The notes under the pieces: generated by a model | Told to the model about the DNA's origin: nothing | The model's input: only the letters and a program-made list of their open reading frames with translations | Database searches by the model: none | Assembly (NCBI RefSeq): GCF_005403045.1 | Contig: NZ_BJCL01000007.1 | Span: 124,001 to 188,000, forward strand | Reading direction: 5' to 3' | DNA length: 64,000 nt | From: Pseudaquabacterium pictum | Lineage (GTDB): Bacteria; Pseudomonadota; Gammaproteobacteria; Burkholderiales; Burkholderiaceae_C | Position numbers and translations under genes: made by a program | Shown: one piece after another, positions 55,475-64,000 of the stretch | Numbering within the stretch: the first letter of the stretch is position 1 | Layout of the letters: each line of letters starts with the position of its first letter

Positions 55475-55746
55475 ACCGCCGACACCGCCGCGGCCGCTGC
55501 CACCGGCAGCGCTGCACCGGCCAGCCAGCGCAGCTGCACCACCTGGCCGGCCGTCCACGGCTCCACCACCAGCCGCTGGCCGCGGCCCAGGGCCACCGCA
55601 TCGCCGGCGGCGAGCACATGGTCGGCGGCATCGCCGCTGCGGGTGATCCAGGCCCGGCCGGCCACCACCTGCAGCCAGCCGGTCTGGCGGGCCTGGACGG
55701 GCAGCACGGTGTCGATGCGCAGCTGGCGGGTGGTTGCACCCAGCAC
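55273..55746 (-). CDS. DUF2917-domain protein
   Basis: A 157-residue protein from a GTG start. The first 80 residues match DUF2917: TGWLQVVAGRAWITRSGDA, then DHVLAAGDAVALGRGQRLVV and VQLRW, a cupin-like strand pattern. The C-terminal SAESRASAAQGRICAGDSI block is also conserved in the family, as I recall it, so the overlap with the tfoX-like gene is real and not a mis-called end. It is divergent from a GcvA-like LysR gene 144 bases away, a frequent arrangement in Burkholderiales, so LysR control is likely. Function unknown. Confidence 0.82.
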   Translation of the reverse strand: MLGATTRQLRIDTVLPVQARQTGWLQVVAGRAWITRSGDAADHVLAAGDAVALGRGQRLVVEPWTAGQVVQLRWLAGAALPVAAAAAVSAVQVPVLRPLPAGARPAGAGLVWRTLAWALRGAAGRLAAAARSAESRASAAQGRICAGDSIAASGALQ

Positions 55747-55890
55747 TTGCAGGGCACTGGCGGGGGGGCAGACGGGTCATGGGTTTCTCCGGTGGAAGGA
55801 GGCTGGGCCTCAGGGTTGGTACGGATATCTTCGGCGCCGAACGGCCCGTGGTCCAATGCCGAAAGTTCCCCGTATTGATGAGGATCGCGC

Positions 55891-56880
55891 ATGAATCCAG
55901 CCAATCGCCGCCCGCTGTCCCTGGACGGCCTGCGGGCCTTCGAGGCGGTGGCGCGGCGGCTGTCGTTCAGCGCCGCGGCCGACGAACTTCACCTCACCCA
56001 GTCGGCCATCAGCCGGCAGATCAAGGCGCTGGAGACCGAGCTGGGCGCGCCGCTGTTCAACCGCGGCACCCGCAAGGTGGAGCTCACCGCCGCCGGCATC
56101 CTGCTGCGCCAGGCGGTGCTGCCGGCGCTGGACGGCATCGACCGCAGCGTGCGGCAGATCCGCGTGGCCCAGGGCCGGCGGGCGGTCAGCGTCAGCACCT
56201 TCGCCAGCTTCGCCACGCTGTGGCTGCTGCCACGGCTGGCCGGCTTCCAGCAGCAGCACCCGGACATCGACATCCGCATCTCGGCCACCGATGTGCGGGT
56301 GGACATGGACGACCCCGAGGTGGACGTGGCGCTGCGCTACGACGACGCCAACGCGGTGCCACCCGACGCCGAGCCGATGTTCGGCGAGCTGCTGACCCCG
56401 GCCGCCAGCCCCTGGCTGGTGCAGCAGGCGGCGCAGGGCCAGCTGCCGCCACTGCGCACGGCGGCCGACCTGGCCGGGCACGCCCTGCTGGAAGAGGACG
56501 ACCACCATCCCAGCGCCGCCAACCTGAGCTGGCTGCGCTGGCTGGCGTTGCAGGGCCTGACCGGCCTGACACCGCGGCGCTGGATCTACCTGAACTACAC
56601 CCACCAGCAGGTGCAGGGCGCGCTGGCCGGCCAGGGCGTGGCGCTGGCCCGCATGGCCCTGGTGCATGAGCAGATCGCCCGGGGCGAGCTGGTCGAACCC
56701 TTCGGTGCCACCGGCCGGGTGGCGGCACCGTTCAGCTACTGGCTGATCCCGCTGCCCGGCGCCCGCCTGCGCCCGGAGCTGCGCGCCTTCATCACCTGGG
56801 TGCGGGGCGAAGCAGCCGTCACCCGCAGCGCACTGGGCGAACCTGGCGCCGTCACGGATGCGCTCGGCGCATCACTGTGA
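55891..56880 (+). CDS. LysR-family transcriptional regulator (GcvA-like)
   Basis: A 329-residue regulator. The helix-turn-helix is near residues 23-43 (RRLSFSAAADELHLTQSAIS), followed by IKALETELGAPLFNRGTRKV. The effector domain begins about residue 95 with VSVSTFASFATLWLLPRLAG, typical of GcvA-like members. It probably controls the divergent DUF2917 gene and itself through the 144-base intergenic region; I could not pick out a convincing T-N11-A site. Effector unknown. Confidence 0.9.
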   Translation: MNPANRRPLSLDGLRAFEAVARRLSFSAAADELHLTQSAISRQIKALETELGAPLFNRGTRKVELTAAGILLRQAVLPALDGIDRSVRQIRVAQGRRAVSVSTFASFATLWLLPRLAGFQQQHPDIDIRISATDVRVDMDDPEVDVALRYDDANAVPPDAEPMFGELLTPAASPWLVQQAAQGQLPPLRTAADLAGHALLEEDDHHPSAANLSWLRWLALQGLTGLTPRRWIYLNYTHQQVQGALAGQGVALARMALVHEQIARGELVEPFGATGRVAAPFSYWLIPLPGARLRPELRAFITWVRGEAAVTRSALGEPGAVTDALGASL

Positions 56881-56955
56881 TGCCAAACCCGCACGCCAGG
56901 CAAGGCGCAGCCGCCCTAGCATCCGCACACCACTGACCACAGCCAAGGAGTCCCC

Positions 56956-57651
56956 ATGCTGCACCTGCACATCGGCAACAAGAACTACTCATCCTGGTCG
57001 ATGCGGCCCTGGGTGCTGCTGAAGCACTTCGGGCTGCCGTTCCAGGAGGTGATGCACCGATTCGACAGCTTCGACGCGACCTCGCGGTTCAAGCAGGCGG
57101 TGACCCAGCTCAGCCCGGTGGGCAAGGTGCCGCTGCTCGTGCACGGCGACCTGGTGGTCTGGGACACGCTGGCGATCGCCGAGTACCTGGCCGAATACGC
57201 CGCCGAGCACTTCCCGGAGCACGCGCTGTGGCCACGCGACCAGGCCGCCCGCGCCCGTGCCCGCAGCCTGTGCGCCGAGATGCACAGCGGCTTCGGCGCG
57301 CTGCGCAACGCCTGCCCGATGAACATCGAGGCCAGCCTGCCCGAGGTCGGCGCCCGCCTGCTCGCCGAGCAGCCGGCGGTGGCGGCCGATCTGGCCCGCA
57401 TCACCGGCATGTGGCAGGCCGCGCTGGCCGTCAGCGGCGGGCCATTCCTGTTCGGCAGCTTCGGCATCGCCGATGCCTACTACGCCCCGGTGGTGGCCCG
57501 CCTGCGCACCTATGCCCTGCCGGTGCCCGCCGAGGTGGCCGCCTACATGCAACGGGTGTGGAGCAGCCCCGGTGTCGCCGCCTGGGTGACCGACGCCCTG
57601 GCCGAGCAGGAATTCCTGGACTTCGAGGAGCCGTACCGGAAGGGGCGTTGA
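56956..57651 (+). CDS. Glutathione S-transferase family protein
   Basis: A 231-residue cytosolic GST. Thioredoxin-like N-domain with NKNYSSWSMRPWVLLKHFGL (Ser catalytic region near residues 12-16) and SPVGKVPLLVHGDLVVWDT carrying the cis-Pro; helical C-domain from about residue 85, including FGSFGIADAYYAPVVARLRT. AAGGAG ribosome site upstream. Monocistronic; followed by a 419-base gap with two structured repeats. Substrate unknown. Confidence 0.9.
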   Translation: MLHLHIGNKNYSSWSMRPWVLLKHFGLPFQEVMHRFDSFDATSRFKQAVTQLSPVGKVPLLVHGDLVVWDTLAIAEYLAEYAAEHFPEHALWPRDQAARARARSLCAEMHSGFGALRNACPMNIEASLPEVGARLLAEQPAVAADLARITGMWQAALAVSGGPFLFGSFGIADAYYAPVVARLRTYALPVPAEVAAYMQRVWSSPGVAAWVTDALAEQEFLDFEEPYRKGR

Positions 57652-57696
57652 GGGCTCTGTGCGGACATGCCTTGATTGGCGCGAGGCCGAGGCCGC

Positions 57697-57785
57697 CGGG
57701 TACCTGGCCGACTCCATGTCCCCCGTCCTACACGCCGCAAGCGGCGAATAGGACTCCGCCTCTACTTCCGTCGGCCAGGTACCCG
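57697..57785. repeat. Structured repeat element A (hairpin core in a unique outer stem)
   Basis: An 89-bp element with perfect 16-bp outer arms CGGGTACCTGGCCGAC (57697-57712) and its complement (57770-57785). Inside is a 45-base core (57713-57757) that forms its own hairpin: GTCCTA (57725-57730), GCCGC-AA-GCGGC, TAGGAC (57749-57754). A 12-base pyrimidine-rich linker precedes the right arm. The identical core occurs inverted in element B. No coding role is apparent. Confidence 0.85.
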
Positions 57786-57849
57786 CCGTCCTCGTCCAGC
57801 CTCCGTCTCCGCGTGCGGCGAAGGGCTCAGTGGTGGCCGAGCGTCGGAT

Positions 57850-57941
57850 CGGGTGGGCCTGTTTTGCGGAGGTCAGGAGGAGTCCTATTCGCCGCTTGCG
57901 GCGTGTAGGACGGGGGACATGGAGCAAAACAGGCCCACCCG
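57850..57941. repeat. Structured repeat element B (same core inverted, different outer stem)
   Basis: A 92-bp element in opposite orientation to element A. Perfect 18-bp outer arms CGGGTGGGCCTGTTTTGC (57850-57867) and its complement (57924-57941). The core (57879-57923) equals the element A core on the other strand at all 45 positions, and an 11-base purine-rich linker (57868-57878) is the counterpart of A's pyrimidine-rich one. The 64 bases between A and B, and the 129 bases up to the next gene, hold no gene I can support. Confidence 0.85.
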
Positions 57942-58070
57942 AGCCGGCGCGATCGCTCAAATCAAACGACTGCCAAGAGCCCACAGCCGCGATCAGACTT
58001 CACCGGATGGCTTGGCCACCAGCGGCAGGCGACACTTCGGCCAACCCCCAACTGCCGCCTGGAGATCCGC

Positions 58071-59672
58071 ATGCCCCCCGCCGACGCTGCCGAACGCATC
58101 TCCGTCCGGGAGGCAGTGCACCGGCTGATGCGCCAGTTCGGCATGACCACGGTGTTCGGCAATCCGGGGTCGACCGAGCTGCCGCTGTTCCTCGACTTCC
58201 CGCCCGACTTCCGCTACGTGCTGGGCCTGCAGGAGGCGGTGGTGGTGGGCATGGCCGACGGCCATGCACAGGCCACCCGCAATGCCGCCTTCGTCAATCT
58301 GCACTCGGCCGCCGGCGTGGGCCATGCGATGGGCAACATCTTCACCGCGTTCAAGAACCGCACGCCGCTGGTCGTCACCGCGGGCCAGCAGGCACGCTCC
58401 ATCCTGCCGTTCGACCCCTTCCTGCACTCGGCCCAGGCCACCGAGCTGCCGAAACCGTACGTCAAGTGGAGCATCGAGCCTGCCCGTGCCGAAGATGTGC
58501 CGCTGGCCATCGCCCGGGCCTACCACGTGGCCATGTCGCCGCCCTGCGGGCCGGTGCTGGTGTCGATCCCCGCCGACGACTGGAACGTGCTGACCGAGCC
58601 GGTGCCAGTCCGCCAGGTCAGCCAACGCCTCCGGCCCGACCCCGCGCTGCTGGCCAGCGTGGGTGACCTTCTCGATGCCAGCGCCCGGCCGGCCTTCGTC
58701 ATCGGCGCCGCCGTCGACCGCGACGGCGCCTGGGACGCTGCCTTGGCCCTGGCCGAGCGCCACCAGGCCCGCGTCTTCGCCGCGCCGATGTCCGGCCGCT
58801 GCGGCTTCCCGGAAGACCACCCGCTGTTCGCCGGCCACCTGCCGGCCATGCGCGAGCGCATCGTCGCCCTGCTGGCCGGGCACGATGCCATCCTGGCCAT
58901 CGGCGCGCCGGCCTTCACCTACCACGTCGAGGGCAACGGCCCGCACCTGCCGCCCGGCGCCACGCTGGCGCAGCTGATCGACGACCCGGCCACCGCCGCC
59001 TGGACACCGCAGGGCACGTCGGTCGTCTGCAGCATCGGCCTGGGCCTGGCCGACCTGCTGGCCCGGCCGGCCCCGGCACCGCGCCAGCCGCCCGCGGCAC
59101 GCCCGCCGCGCGCCCGCCTGGCGCCGCCGCCGGCCGGCGAGCGCCTGCCGGTGGCCTGGGTGCTGCAGACCCTGGCCGAAGTGCGTGCACCCGACAGCAT
59201 CGTGGTGGAAGAAGCACCCAGCGCCCGCGCGCCGATGCAGGCCCACCTGCCGATGCTGCACAGCGGGACCTTCTACACCATGTGCAGCGGTGGCCTGGGC
59301 CACAGCCTGCCCGCCGCCGTGGGCGTGGCCCTGGCCCAACCGGGCGCGCGGGTGATCGCGCTGATCGGCGACGGCTCGGCGATGTACGCCATCCAGGCGC
59401 TGTGGAGCGCGGCCCAGCTGCGGCTGCCGATCACCGTGCTGATCCTGAACAACCGGCGCTATGCGGCGCTGCAGGACTTCGCGCCGGTGTTCGGCTACCC
59501 GCCCGGTGCCGAGGTGGCCGGCACCGCCCTGCCCGACCTCGACTTCGTCGCCCTGGCCGCCGGCCATGGCATGCCCGGCGTGCGCGTGGGCCAGGCCGAC
59601 CGCCTGGCCGATGTGCTGGCCAGTGCACTGCAGTCGACCGGGCCCGTGCTGGTGGAGATCGAGGTGGCTTGA
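58071..59672 (+). CDS. mdlC: Benzoylformate decarboxylase (thiamine-diphosphate enzyme)
   Basis: A 533-residue ThDP enzyme decarboxylating phenylglyoxylate to benzaldehyde in mandelate-type pathways. Catalytic residues match P. putida BFDC with an offset of 8: Ser34 in GNPGSTELP, Glu55 in LQEAVVVG, His78 in NLHSAAG, and a later His in FTYHVEGNG. The ThDP-binding GDGSAMYAIQALWSA motif is in the C-terminal third. The residue context also fits related 2-ketoacid decarboxylases, so the substrate is likely but not certain. No mandelate racemase or dehydrogenase gene is adjacent. The long upstream gap carries two structured repeats. Confidence 0.85.
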   Translation: MPPADAAERISVREAVHRLMRQFGMTTVFGNPGSTELPLFLDFPPDFRYVLGLQEAVVVGMADGHAQATRNAAFVNLHSAAGVGHAMGNIFTAFKNRTPLVVTAGQQARSILPFDPFLHSAQATELPKPYVKWSIEPARAEDVPLAIARAYHVAMSPPCGPVLVSIPADDWNVLTEPVPVRQVSQRLRPDPALLASVGDLLDASARPAFVIGAAVDRDGAWDAALALAERHQARVFAAPMSGRCGFPEDHPLFAGHLPAMRERIVALLAGHDAILAIGAPAFTYHVEGNGPHLPPGATLAQLIDDPATAAWTPQGTSVVCSIGLGLADLLARPAPAPRQPPAARPPRARLAPPPAGERLPVAWVLQTLAEVRAPDSIVVEEAPSARAPMQAHLPMLHSGTFYTMCSGGLGHSLPAAVGVALAQPGARVIALIGDGSAMYAIQALWSAAQLRLPITVLILNNRRYAALQDFAPVFGYPPGAEVAGTALPDLDFVALAAGHGMPGVRVGQADRLADVLASALQSTGPVLVEIEVA

Positions 59673-59801
59673 GCGGCCTCACAGCGCCACCGCGATTGCC
59701 CGCGCTCAGGCCGCCCGCACAGGCCCTGCGTTACAGTGGTTTTCCCTGGGTGCCCGCGGTCCGCATGCCGGCACCCGTTCCCGTTTGTGAAGATCCCTCC
59801 G

Positions 59802-61823
59802 ATGCGCCGTCTCCCCTCGCCCGGTCGCCTGCTGCTGGCCACGCTGGCCGCCGCCTGCCTGGCCACTGCCGCCGTGCCCGCCGCGGCCCAGGCCAGCATG
59901 CCGGACAGCACGGTGGTCGACGCCCGCGAGGCCGCCCGCAAGCGTGACCGCACCCGCCTGGCCGCGGCCCGCGCCGCCGCCGAGGCCGGCAACCACCCGC
60001 TGCTGCCCTGGGTGGCCTACTGGGATCTGTTCAGCCGGCTGGGCGAGGCCACCGTCGACGAGGTGGAAGGCTTCTACGCCCGCTTCCCCGGCAGCTATGT
60101 CGAGGACCGGCTGCGCAACGACTGGCTGCGCGAGCTGGGCAAGCGGCGCGACTGGGCCAACCTGGCGCGCGACTACCCCCGCTTCCGGATGAACGACGAC
60201 CGCGAGGTCACCTGCTGGTGGCTGTTCACCGAGCACCTGGCCGGACGCGACGTGGCCGAGCAGGCGCGCACGCTGTGGTTCGCCCAGCGCGAGGTCGACG
60301 ACGGCTGCAACCTGCTGGCCACCGCGCTGGTCGATGGGAAGAAGCTGCCGGCCGACGACGTCTGGCGCAAGGCCCGGCTCAGCCTGGAGCAGCAGCGCCC
60401 CGGCGCCGCCAAGGCCGCCGTGGGCCTGCTGGGCAATGCACAGGCGCGCGACGCCGCCGAGGCGGTCGACAACCCCGGCCGCCACCTGGCCCGGCCGGTG
60501 GCCGCTGGCCGCACGGCGCAAGAGCTGCGCCTGCTGGCCTTGATGCGCCTGGCGCAGACCGACGCGGGCGCCGCCGCCGCCCGGCTGGAATCGCGCAGCC
60601 TGCGGCTCGACGATGCGCATGCCGCCTGGGCCTGGGCGTACCTGGCGCGGCAGTCGGCCTTCCAGCTGTCGACCGATGCCGCCGGCCAGGTGCAACGCGC
60701 GCTGAGCCTGCTGCCAGACGACGCCGATCCCGGCTGGAGCGACGACACCCTGGCCTGGGGCGTGCGTGCCCTGCTGCGCGGTGCGCCGCCGGCCCAGCGC
60801 TGGCCAGCCGTGGCCCGGCTGATCGGCTGGATGGGCCCGGCCGAACTGCGCGACCCGGCCTGGGCCTACTGGAAAGCCCGCGCCACCCTGGGCAGCGCCA
60901 AGGCCGGCCCCGCCGGCGATGCCCAGCGTGCCGAGGCCCGGCTGCAGCTGGAAGCCGTGGCCGGCACCACCAACTTCTACGCCAAGCTGGCCACCGAAGA
61001 CCTGGGCCGCACGCCCGGCCTGCCGCCGGCGCCGGCGCCGCTGAGCGATGCCGAACTGGCCGCCGCCAGCGGCCACCCCGGCCTGCAACGCGCGCTGCTG
61101 CTCATCAACCTGGGCCTGCGCGACGAGGCCCGGCGCGAGTGGAACTTCAGCCTGCGTGGCATGGACGACCGCGCCCTGATGGCTGCCGCCCGCCTGGCCT
61201 GCGAGCGGCAGGACTGGCAGCTGTGCATCAACACCGCCGAGCGCACCCGCAACGAAGTCGACCTGCGCCTGCGCTATCCGATGCCGTTTGCCGACGAGAT
61301 CACCGCCGCCGCCCGCGCCCAGGGCCTGGAGCCGGCCCTGGTGTTCGGCCTGATCCGGCAGGAGACGCGCTTCATGCCGCAGCTGAAATCCAGCGTCGGC
61401 GCCAGCGGCCTGATGCAGGTGATGCCGGCCACCGCCCGCTATGTGGCCAAGAAGATCAACCTGCCCTGGGACAACCCGGCGCTGATCAACGACCCGCTCA
61501 CCAACCTGCGGCTGGGCACGGCCTACCTGCGCATGGTGCTGGACGATCTGGGCGGTTCGCAGGCCATGGCCGCGGCGGCCTACAACGCCGGCCCGGGCCG
61601 GCCGCGCCGCTGGCGTGAAGGGCCGACGCTGGAAACCGCGATCTGGGCCGAGAACATCCCGTTCAACGAGACGCGCGACTATGTGAAGAAGGTGCTGTCC
61701 AACGCCGCCGTCTACGCCGCCCTGCTCGACCCCCGCCAGGCGCCCGCGCTGCGCCCGCGCCTGGGCCCCGGCATCGGCCCGCGCGACGGCGCCGCCCCCG
61801 CACCCAACACCGAACTGCCCTGA
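59802..61823 (+). CDS. slt: Soluble lytic murein transglycosylase
   Basis: A 673-residue periplasmic peptidoglycan lyase. Signal peptide MRRLPSPGRLLLATLAAACL with cleavage near AAAQA. Long alpha-superhelical U and L domains (Ala/Arg/Leu-rich repeats, residues 30-480) precede the catalytic domain: GLIRQETRF with Glu521, SSVGASGLMQVMPATARYVA, and AAAYNAGPGRPRRW. It cleaves the MurNAc-GlcNAc bond to 1,6-anhydro products. The C-terminal 25 residues are Pro/Gly-rich. It is followed by an NDUFA9-like gene after 26 bases, probably co-transcribed. Confidence 0.92.
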   Translation: MRRLPSPGRLLLATLAAACLATAAVPAAAQASMPDSTVVDAREAARKRDRTRLAAARAAAEAGNHPLLPWVAYWDLFSRLGEATVDEVEGFYARFPGSYVEDRLRNDWLRELGKRRDWANLARDYPRFRMNDDREVTCWWLFTEHLAGRDVAEQARTLWFAQREVDDGCNLLATALVDGKKLPADDVWRKARLSLEQQRPGAAKAAVGLLGNAQARDAAEAVDNPGRHLARPVAAGRTAQELRLLALMRLAQTDAGAAAARLESRSLRLDDAHAAWAWAYLARQSAFQLSTDAAGQVQRALSLLPDDADPGWSDDTLAWGVRALLRGAPPAQRWPAVARLIGWMGPAELRDPAWAYWKARATLGSAKAGPAGDAQRAEARLQLEAVAGTTNFYAKLATEDLGRTPGLPPAPAPLSDAELAAASGHPGLQRALLLINLGLRDEARREWNFSLRGMDDRALMAAARLACERQDWQLCINTAERTRNEVDLRLRYPMPFADEITAAARAQGLEPALVFGLIRQETRFMPQLKSSVGASGLMQVMPATARYVAKKINLPWDNPALINDPLTNLRLGTAYLRMVLDDLGGSQAMAAAAYNAGPGRPRRWREGPTLETAIWAENIPFNETRDYVKKVLSNAAVYAALLDPRQAPALRPRLGPGIGPRDGAAPAPNTELP

Positions 61824-61849
61824 CCGCCAGGGCCGGACCCATCCCCACC

Positions 61850-62773
61850 ATGCAGAAGATCGTCATCACCGGCGGCACCGGCTTCGTCGGCCGCAGCCTT
61901 TGTGAACACCTGACCGCCCACAGCACCAGCTGCCGCCTGGTGGTGCCCACCCGCCGCCTGGTCAACGGCCGCAGCGTGCAGGTGCTGCCCACCGTCGACC
62001 TGGTGCAGGCCGACGTGCACGACCCGCGCGCCATGGCCGCGGTGCTGCAGGGTGCCGATGCGCTGGTGCACCTGGTGGCCATCCTGCACGGCAGCGACGA
62101 AGCCTTCGACCGCGCCCATGTGCAGCTGCCGCGCAGCCTGGCCGCCGCCTGCGCGCAGGCCGGCGTGCGCCGGGTGGTGCATGTCAGCGCGCTGGGTGTG
62201 GGCGCGCAGGCGCCATCGGCCTACCTGCGCAGCAAGGTCGCCGGCGAGGCGGTGTGGCAGCAGGCCCTGGCCGCGGGGGGTGACCTCACCATCCTGCGGC
62301 CGTCGGTGATCTTCGGCGCCGAAGACCGCTTCACCAACCTGTTCGCCAAGCTGTCGCGGCTGTTTCCGGTGCTGCCGCTGGCCGGTGCCGGTGCCCGCTT
62401 CCAGCCCGTGTGGGTGGGCGATGTGGCCCAGGCCATCGTCCAGAGCCTGCTGCAGCGCCCTGGCCCGGGGCCGATCGTCGAATGCGCTGGTCCGCAGGTG
62501 ATGACGCTGCAGGAGATCGTGCAGCAGGTGGGCGCCATGGCCGGCTGCCGCCGCCCGGTGGTCGGGCTGCCCGAGGCCGCCGGCCTGCTGCAGGCCGCCG
62601 CCATGGGCCTGCTGCCCGGCGAGCCGATGATGTCGCGCGACAACGTGCTGAGCATGCGCGTGCCCAACGTGGCCAGCGGCAAGCTGCCCGGCCTGCGTGA
62701 CCTGGGCATCACGCCGCAGGGCCTGGCGCTGCTGGCGCCGCACTTCCACCCGACCGACCTGCGGGCGCGCTGA
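61850..62773 (+). CDS. NDUFA9-like NAD(P)-binding atypical SDR (complex I-associated type)
   Basis: A 307-residue protein with an N-terminal Rossmann motif [20 protein letters not shown]. Subsequent blocks [40 protein letters not shown] and [20 protein letters not shown] match the complex-I NDUFA9-subunit-like family common in proteobacteria. The usual YXXXK is present as YLRSK. Role probably NAD(P)H-linked lipid/quinone or respiratory support; unproven. The stop is 14 bases before cca. Confidence 0.88.
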   Translation: MQKIVITGGTGFVGRSLCEHLTAHSTSCRLVVPTRRLVNGRSVQVLPTVDLVQADVHDPRAMAAVLQGADALVHLVAILHGSDEAFDRAHVQLPRSLAAACAQAGVRRVVHVSALGVGAQAPSAYLRSKVAGEAVWQQALAAGGDLTILRPSVIFGAEDRFTNLFAKLSRLFPVLPLAGAGARFQPVWVGDVAQAIVQSLLQRPGPGPIVECAGPQVMTLQEIVQQVGAMAGCRRPVVGLPEAAGLLQAAAMGLLPGEPMMSRDNVLSMRVPNVASGKLPGLRDLGITPQGLALLAPHFHPTDLRAR

Positions 62774-62787
62774 CGCGGCGCACGCCG

Positions 62788-64000
62788 ATGCAGGCCTGGA
62801 TCGTCGGCGGCGCGGTGCGCGACCGGCTGCTGGGCCGGCCGGTGAACGACCGCGACTGGGTGGTGGTGAGCAGCACGCCCGAGGCCATGGCCGCCGCCGG
62901 CTTCACCCCGGTGGGGCGCGACTTCCCGGTTTTCCTGCATCCGCAGACGCACGAGGAATACGCGCTGGCCCGCACCGAGCGCAAGAGCGGCCGCGGCTAC
63001 CTGGGCTTCACCGTGCAGGCCTCGCCCGATGTCACGCTGGAAGACGACCTGGCACGGCGTGATCTGACGATCAACGCCATCGCCGAAGACCCGGCCACCG
63101 GCGCCCTGGTCGACCCCTACAACGGCCAGCGGGATCTGCAGCAACGGGTGCTGCGCCATGTCGGCCCGGCCTTCGTCGACGATCCGGTGCGGCTGCTGCG
63201 GCTGGCGCGGCTGGCGGCGCGGTTCGCCGATTTCAGCGTGGCGCCCGAGACCGAAGCCCTGCTGGCCGAGATGGTGGCCAGCGGCGAGGTCGACCACCTG
63301 GTGCCCGAGCGGGTGTGGCAGGAACTGTCGCGCGGGCTGATGGAAGACCGGCCCGAACGCATGTTCGCCGTGCTGCGGCAGTGCGGCGCACTGCGGGTGC
63401 TGCTGCCCGAGGTCGACCGGCTGTGGGGCGTGCCGCAGCCACCCGCGCACCACCCCGAGGTGGACACCGGCGTGCACCTGATGCTGGTGCTGCAGCAGGC
63501 CGCGCGGCTGCAGGCCCCATTGCCGGTGCGCTACGCCTGCCTGGTGCACGACCTGGGCAAGGGCACCACGCCGCCCGAGCAGTGGCCGCGCCACATCGGC
63601 CATGAGCAGCGCAGCGCGGTGCTGGCCCGCCAGGTGGCCCAGCGCTGGAAGGTGCCGAATGACTGCGCTGCGCTGGCCGACGTGGTGGCCCGCGAGCACG
63701 GCAACATCCACCGCAGCGGCGAGTTCGGCGCCGACGCGGTGCTGCGCCTGCTGGAGCGCTGCGACGCACTGCGCCGGCCGCAGCGCTTCGCCGACGCCCT
63801 GCTGGCCTGCGAGTGCGATGCCCGCGGCCGCACCGGGTTGGAAGACCGGACTTATCCGCAGCGGGCGCGGCTGGCCGGTGCGCTGGCGGCCGCGCTGGCC
63901 GCGCCGGTGCAGGCGGTGGCCGAGGCGGCTGCGGCCGCCGGCCTGGCCGGCCCGGCCATCGGCGAGCGGGTGCGTGCGGCGCGGGCCGCCGCCATCGCCG
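62788..64000 (+). CDS. cca: tRNA nucleotidyltransferase (CCA-adding enzyme), 5' part
   Basis: At least 404 codons; the 3' end is outside the window. It adds the CCA tail to tRNAs. Nucleotidyltransferase core: [20 protein letters not shown], then DRDWVVV with the metal-binding Dx[13 protein letters not shown]; and [16 protein letters not shown]. It also has the HD phosphodiesterase-type domain of the long gammaproteobacterial-type Cca, with [20 protein letters not shown] near residues 250-270. Located 14 bases after an NDUFA9-like gene, so it may share its transcript. Confidence 0.95.
   Translation, partial: MQAWIVGGAVRDRLLGRPVNDRDWVVVSSTPEAMAAAGFTPVGRDFPVFLHPQTHEEYALARTERKSGRGYLGFTVQASPDVTLEDDLARRDLTINAIAEDPATGALVDPYNGQRDLQQRVLRHVGPAFVDDPVRLLRLARLAARFADFSVAPETEALLAEMVASGEVDHLVPERVWQELSRGLMEDRPERMFAVLRQCGALRVLLPEVDRLWGVPQPPAHHPEVDTGVHLMLVLQQAARLQAPLPVRYACLVHDLGKGTTPPEQWPRHIGHEQRSAVLARQVAQRWKVPNDCAALADVVAREHGNIHRSGEFGADAVLRLLERCDALRRPQRFADALLACECDARGRTGLEDRTYPQRARLAGALAAALAAPVQAVAEAAAAAGLAGPAIGERVRAARAAAIA

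Noticed and set aside
57228-57908. Long frames reading through the structured elements (including SYSPLAACRTGDM-like peptides)
   Set aside because: The same peptide arises in two frames simply because the 45-base core is duplicated; there is no start site or family similarity.
57697-57941. Integron attC sites as explanation for the paired structured elements
   Set aside because: The arms lack the GTTRRRY/RYYYAAC core sites, the stems are perfect with no extrahelical bases, and no integrase or cassettes are present.

Overview
The window is a very GC-rich bacterial chromosome segment with tightly packed genes. The gene content points to a betaproteobacterium of the order Burkholderiales, probably the Rubrivivax/Leptothrix/Ideonella/Roseateles group. 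This is inferred from three PEP-CTERM proteins, a B12-dependent (class II) ribonucleotide reductase, a DUF2917 gene divergent from a GcvA-like LysR gene, and a GC-rich dispersed intergenic repeat. I saw no rRNA, tRNA, CRISPR array, prophage, insertion sequence or transposase. Most of the DNA reads as ordinary metabolic chromosome.

Layout, left: the 3' end of an acyl-CoA carboxylase carboxyltransferase with an enoyl-CoA hydratase (2-1313); a secreted S9 peptidase (1404-3422); zwf (minus); a five-gene branched-chain-amino-acid-type ABC importer livG-livF-SBP-livH-livM (minus, 9728-5028); nrdJ (minus) divergent from a UvrD-like helicase with a LexA-box-like site between them; a thioesterase and a crotonase; and a large beta-repeat PEP-CTERM protein (minus).

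Layout, middle: a sugar-acid block. A minus-strand operon (25422-21136) encodes an IlvD/Edd dehydratase, 2-keto-3-deoxygalactonate kinase (dgoK), KDPGal aldolase (dgoA) and an EamA transporter. All three junctions are 4-base NTGA overlaps. A 2-hydroxyacid dehydrogenase is divergent from it. After two PEP-CTERM genes behind a sigma-54-type promoter comes a plus-strand sugar ABC importer operon with gluconokinase, a cupin, a FadR-type regulator, an epimerase/dehydrogenase and an SDR (28303-36201). The same operator-like palindrome (ATNGT-N3-ACNAT) precedes both blocks, so one regulator probably governs uptake and catabolism. Next come terC and a peptide-type ABC importer operon flanked by a racemase-like gene and an amidase (37221-44726).

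Layout, right: a universal stress protein; a thiol-isomerase/DUF1289/YbaK trio; and leucine degradation genes (HMG-CoA lyase, and methylcrotonyl-CoA carboxylase alpha and beta with a DUF4126 gene and a GNAT-NTF2 fusion between them) behind a LiuR-like operator. Then come ompW, 5-formyl-THF cyclo-ligase, tfoX-like and DUF2917 genes overlapping in antisense, a LysR regulator, a GST, a benzoylformate decarboxylase, a lytic transglycosylase, an NDUFA9-like protein and the start of cca.

The most unusual structures are non-coding. A pair of inverted elements at 57697-57941 share an identical 45-base hairpin core but are each closed by a different perfect outer stem. A three-copy family of about 80 bp structured repeats has two members placed exactly between a substrate-binding-protein gene and its permease genes.
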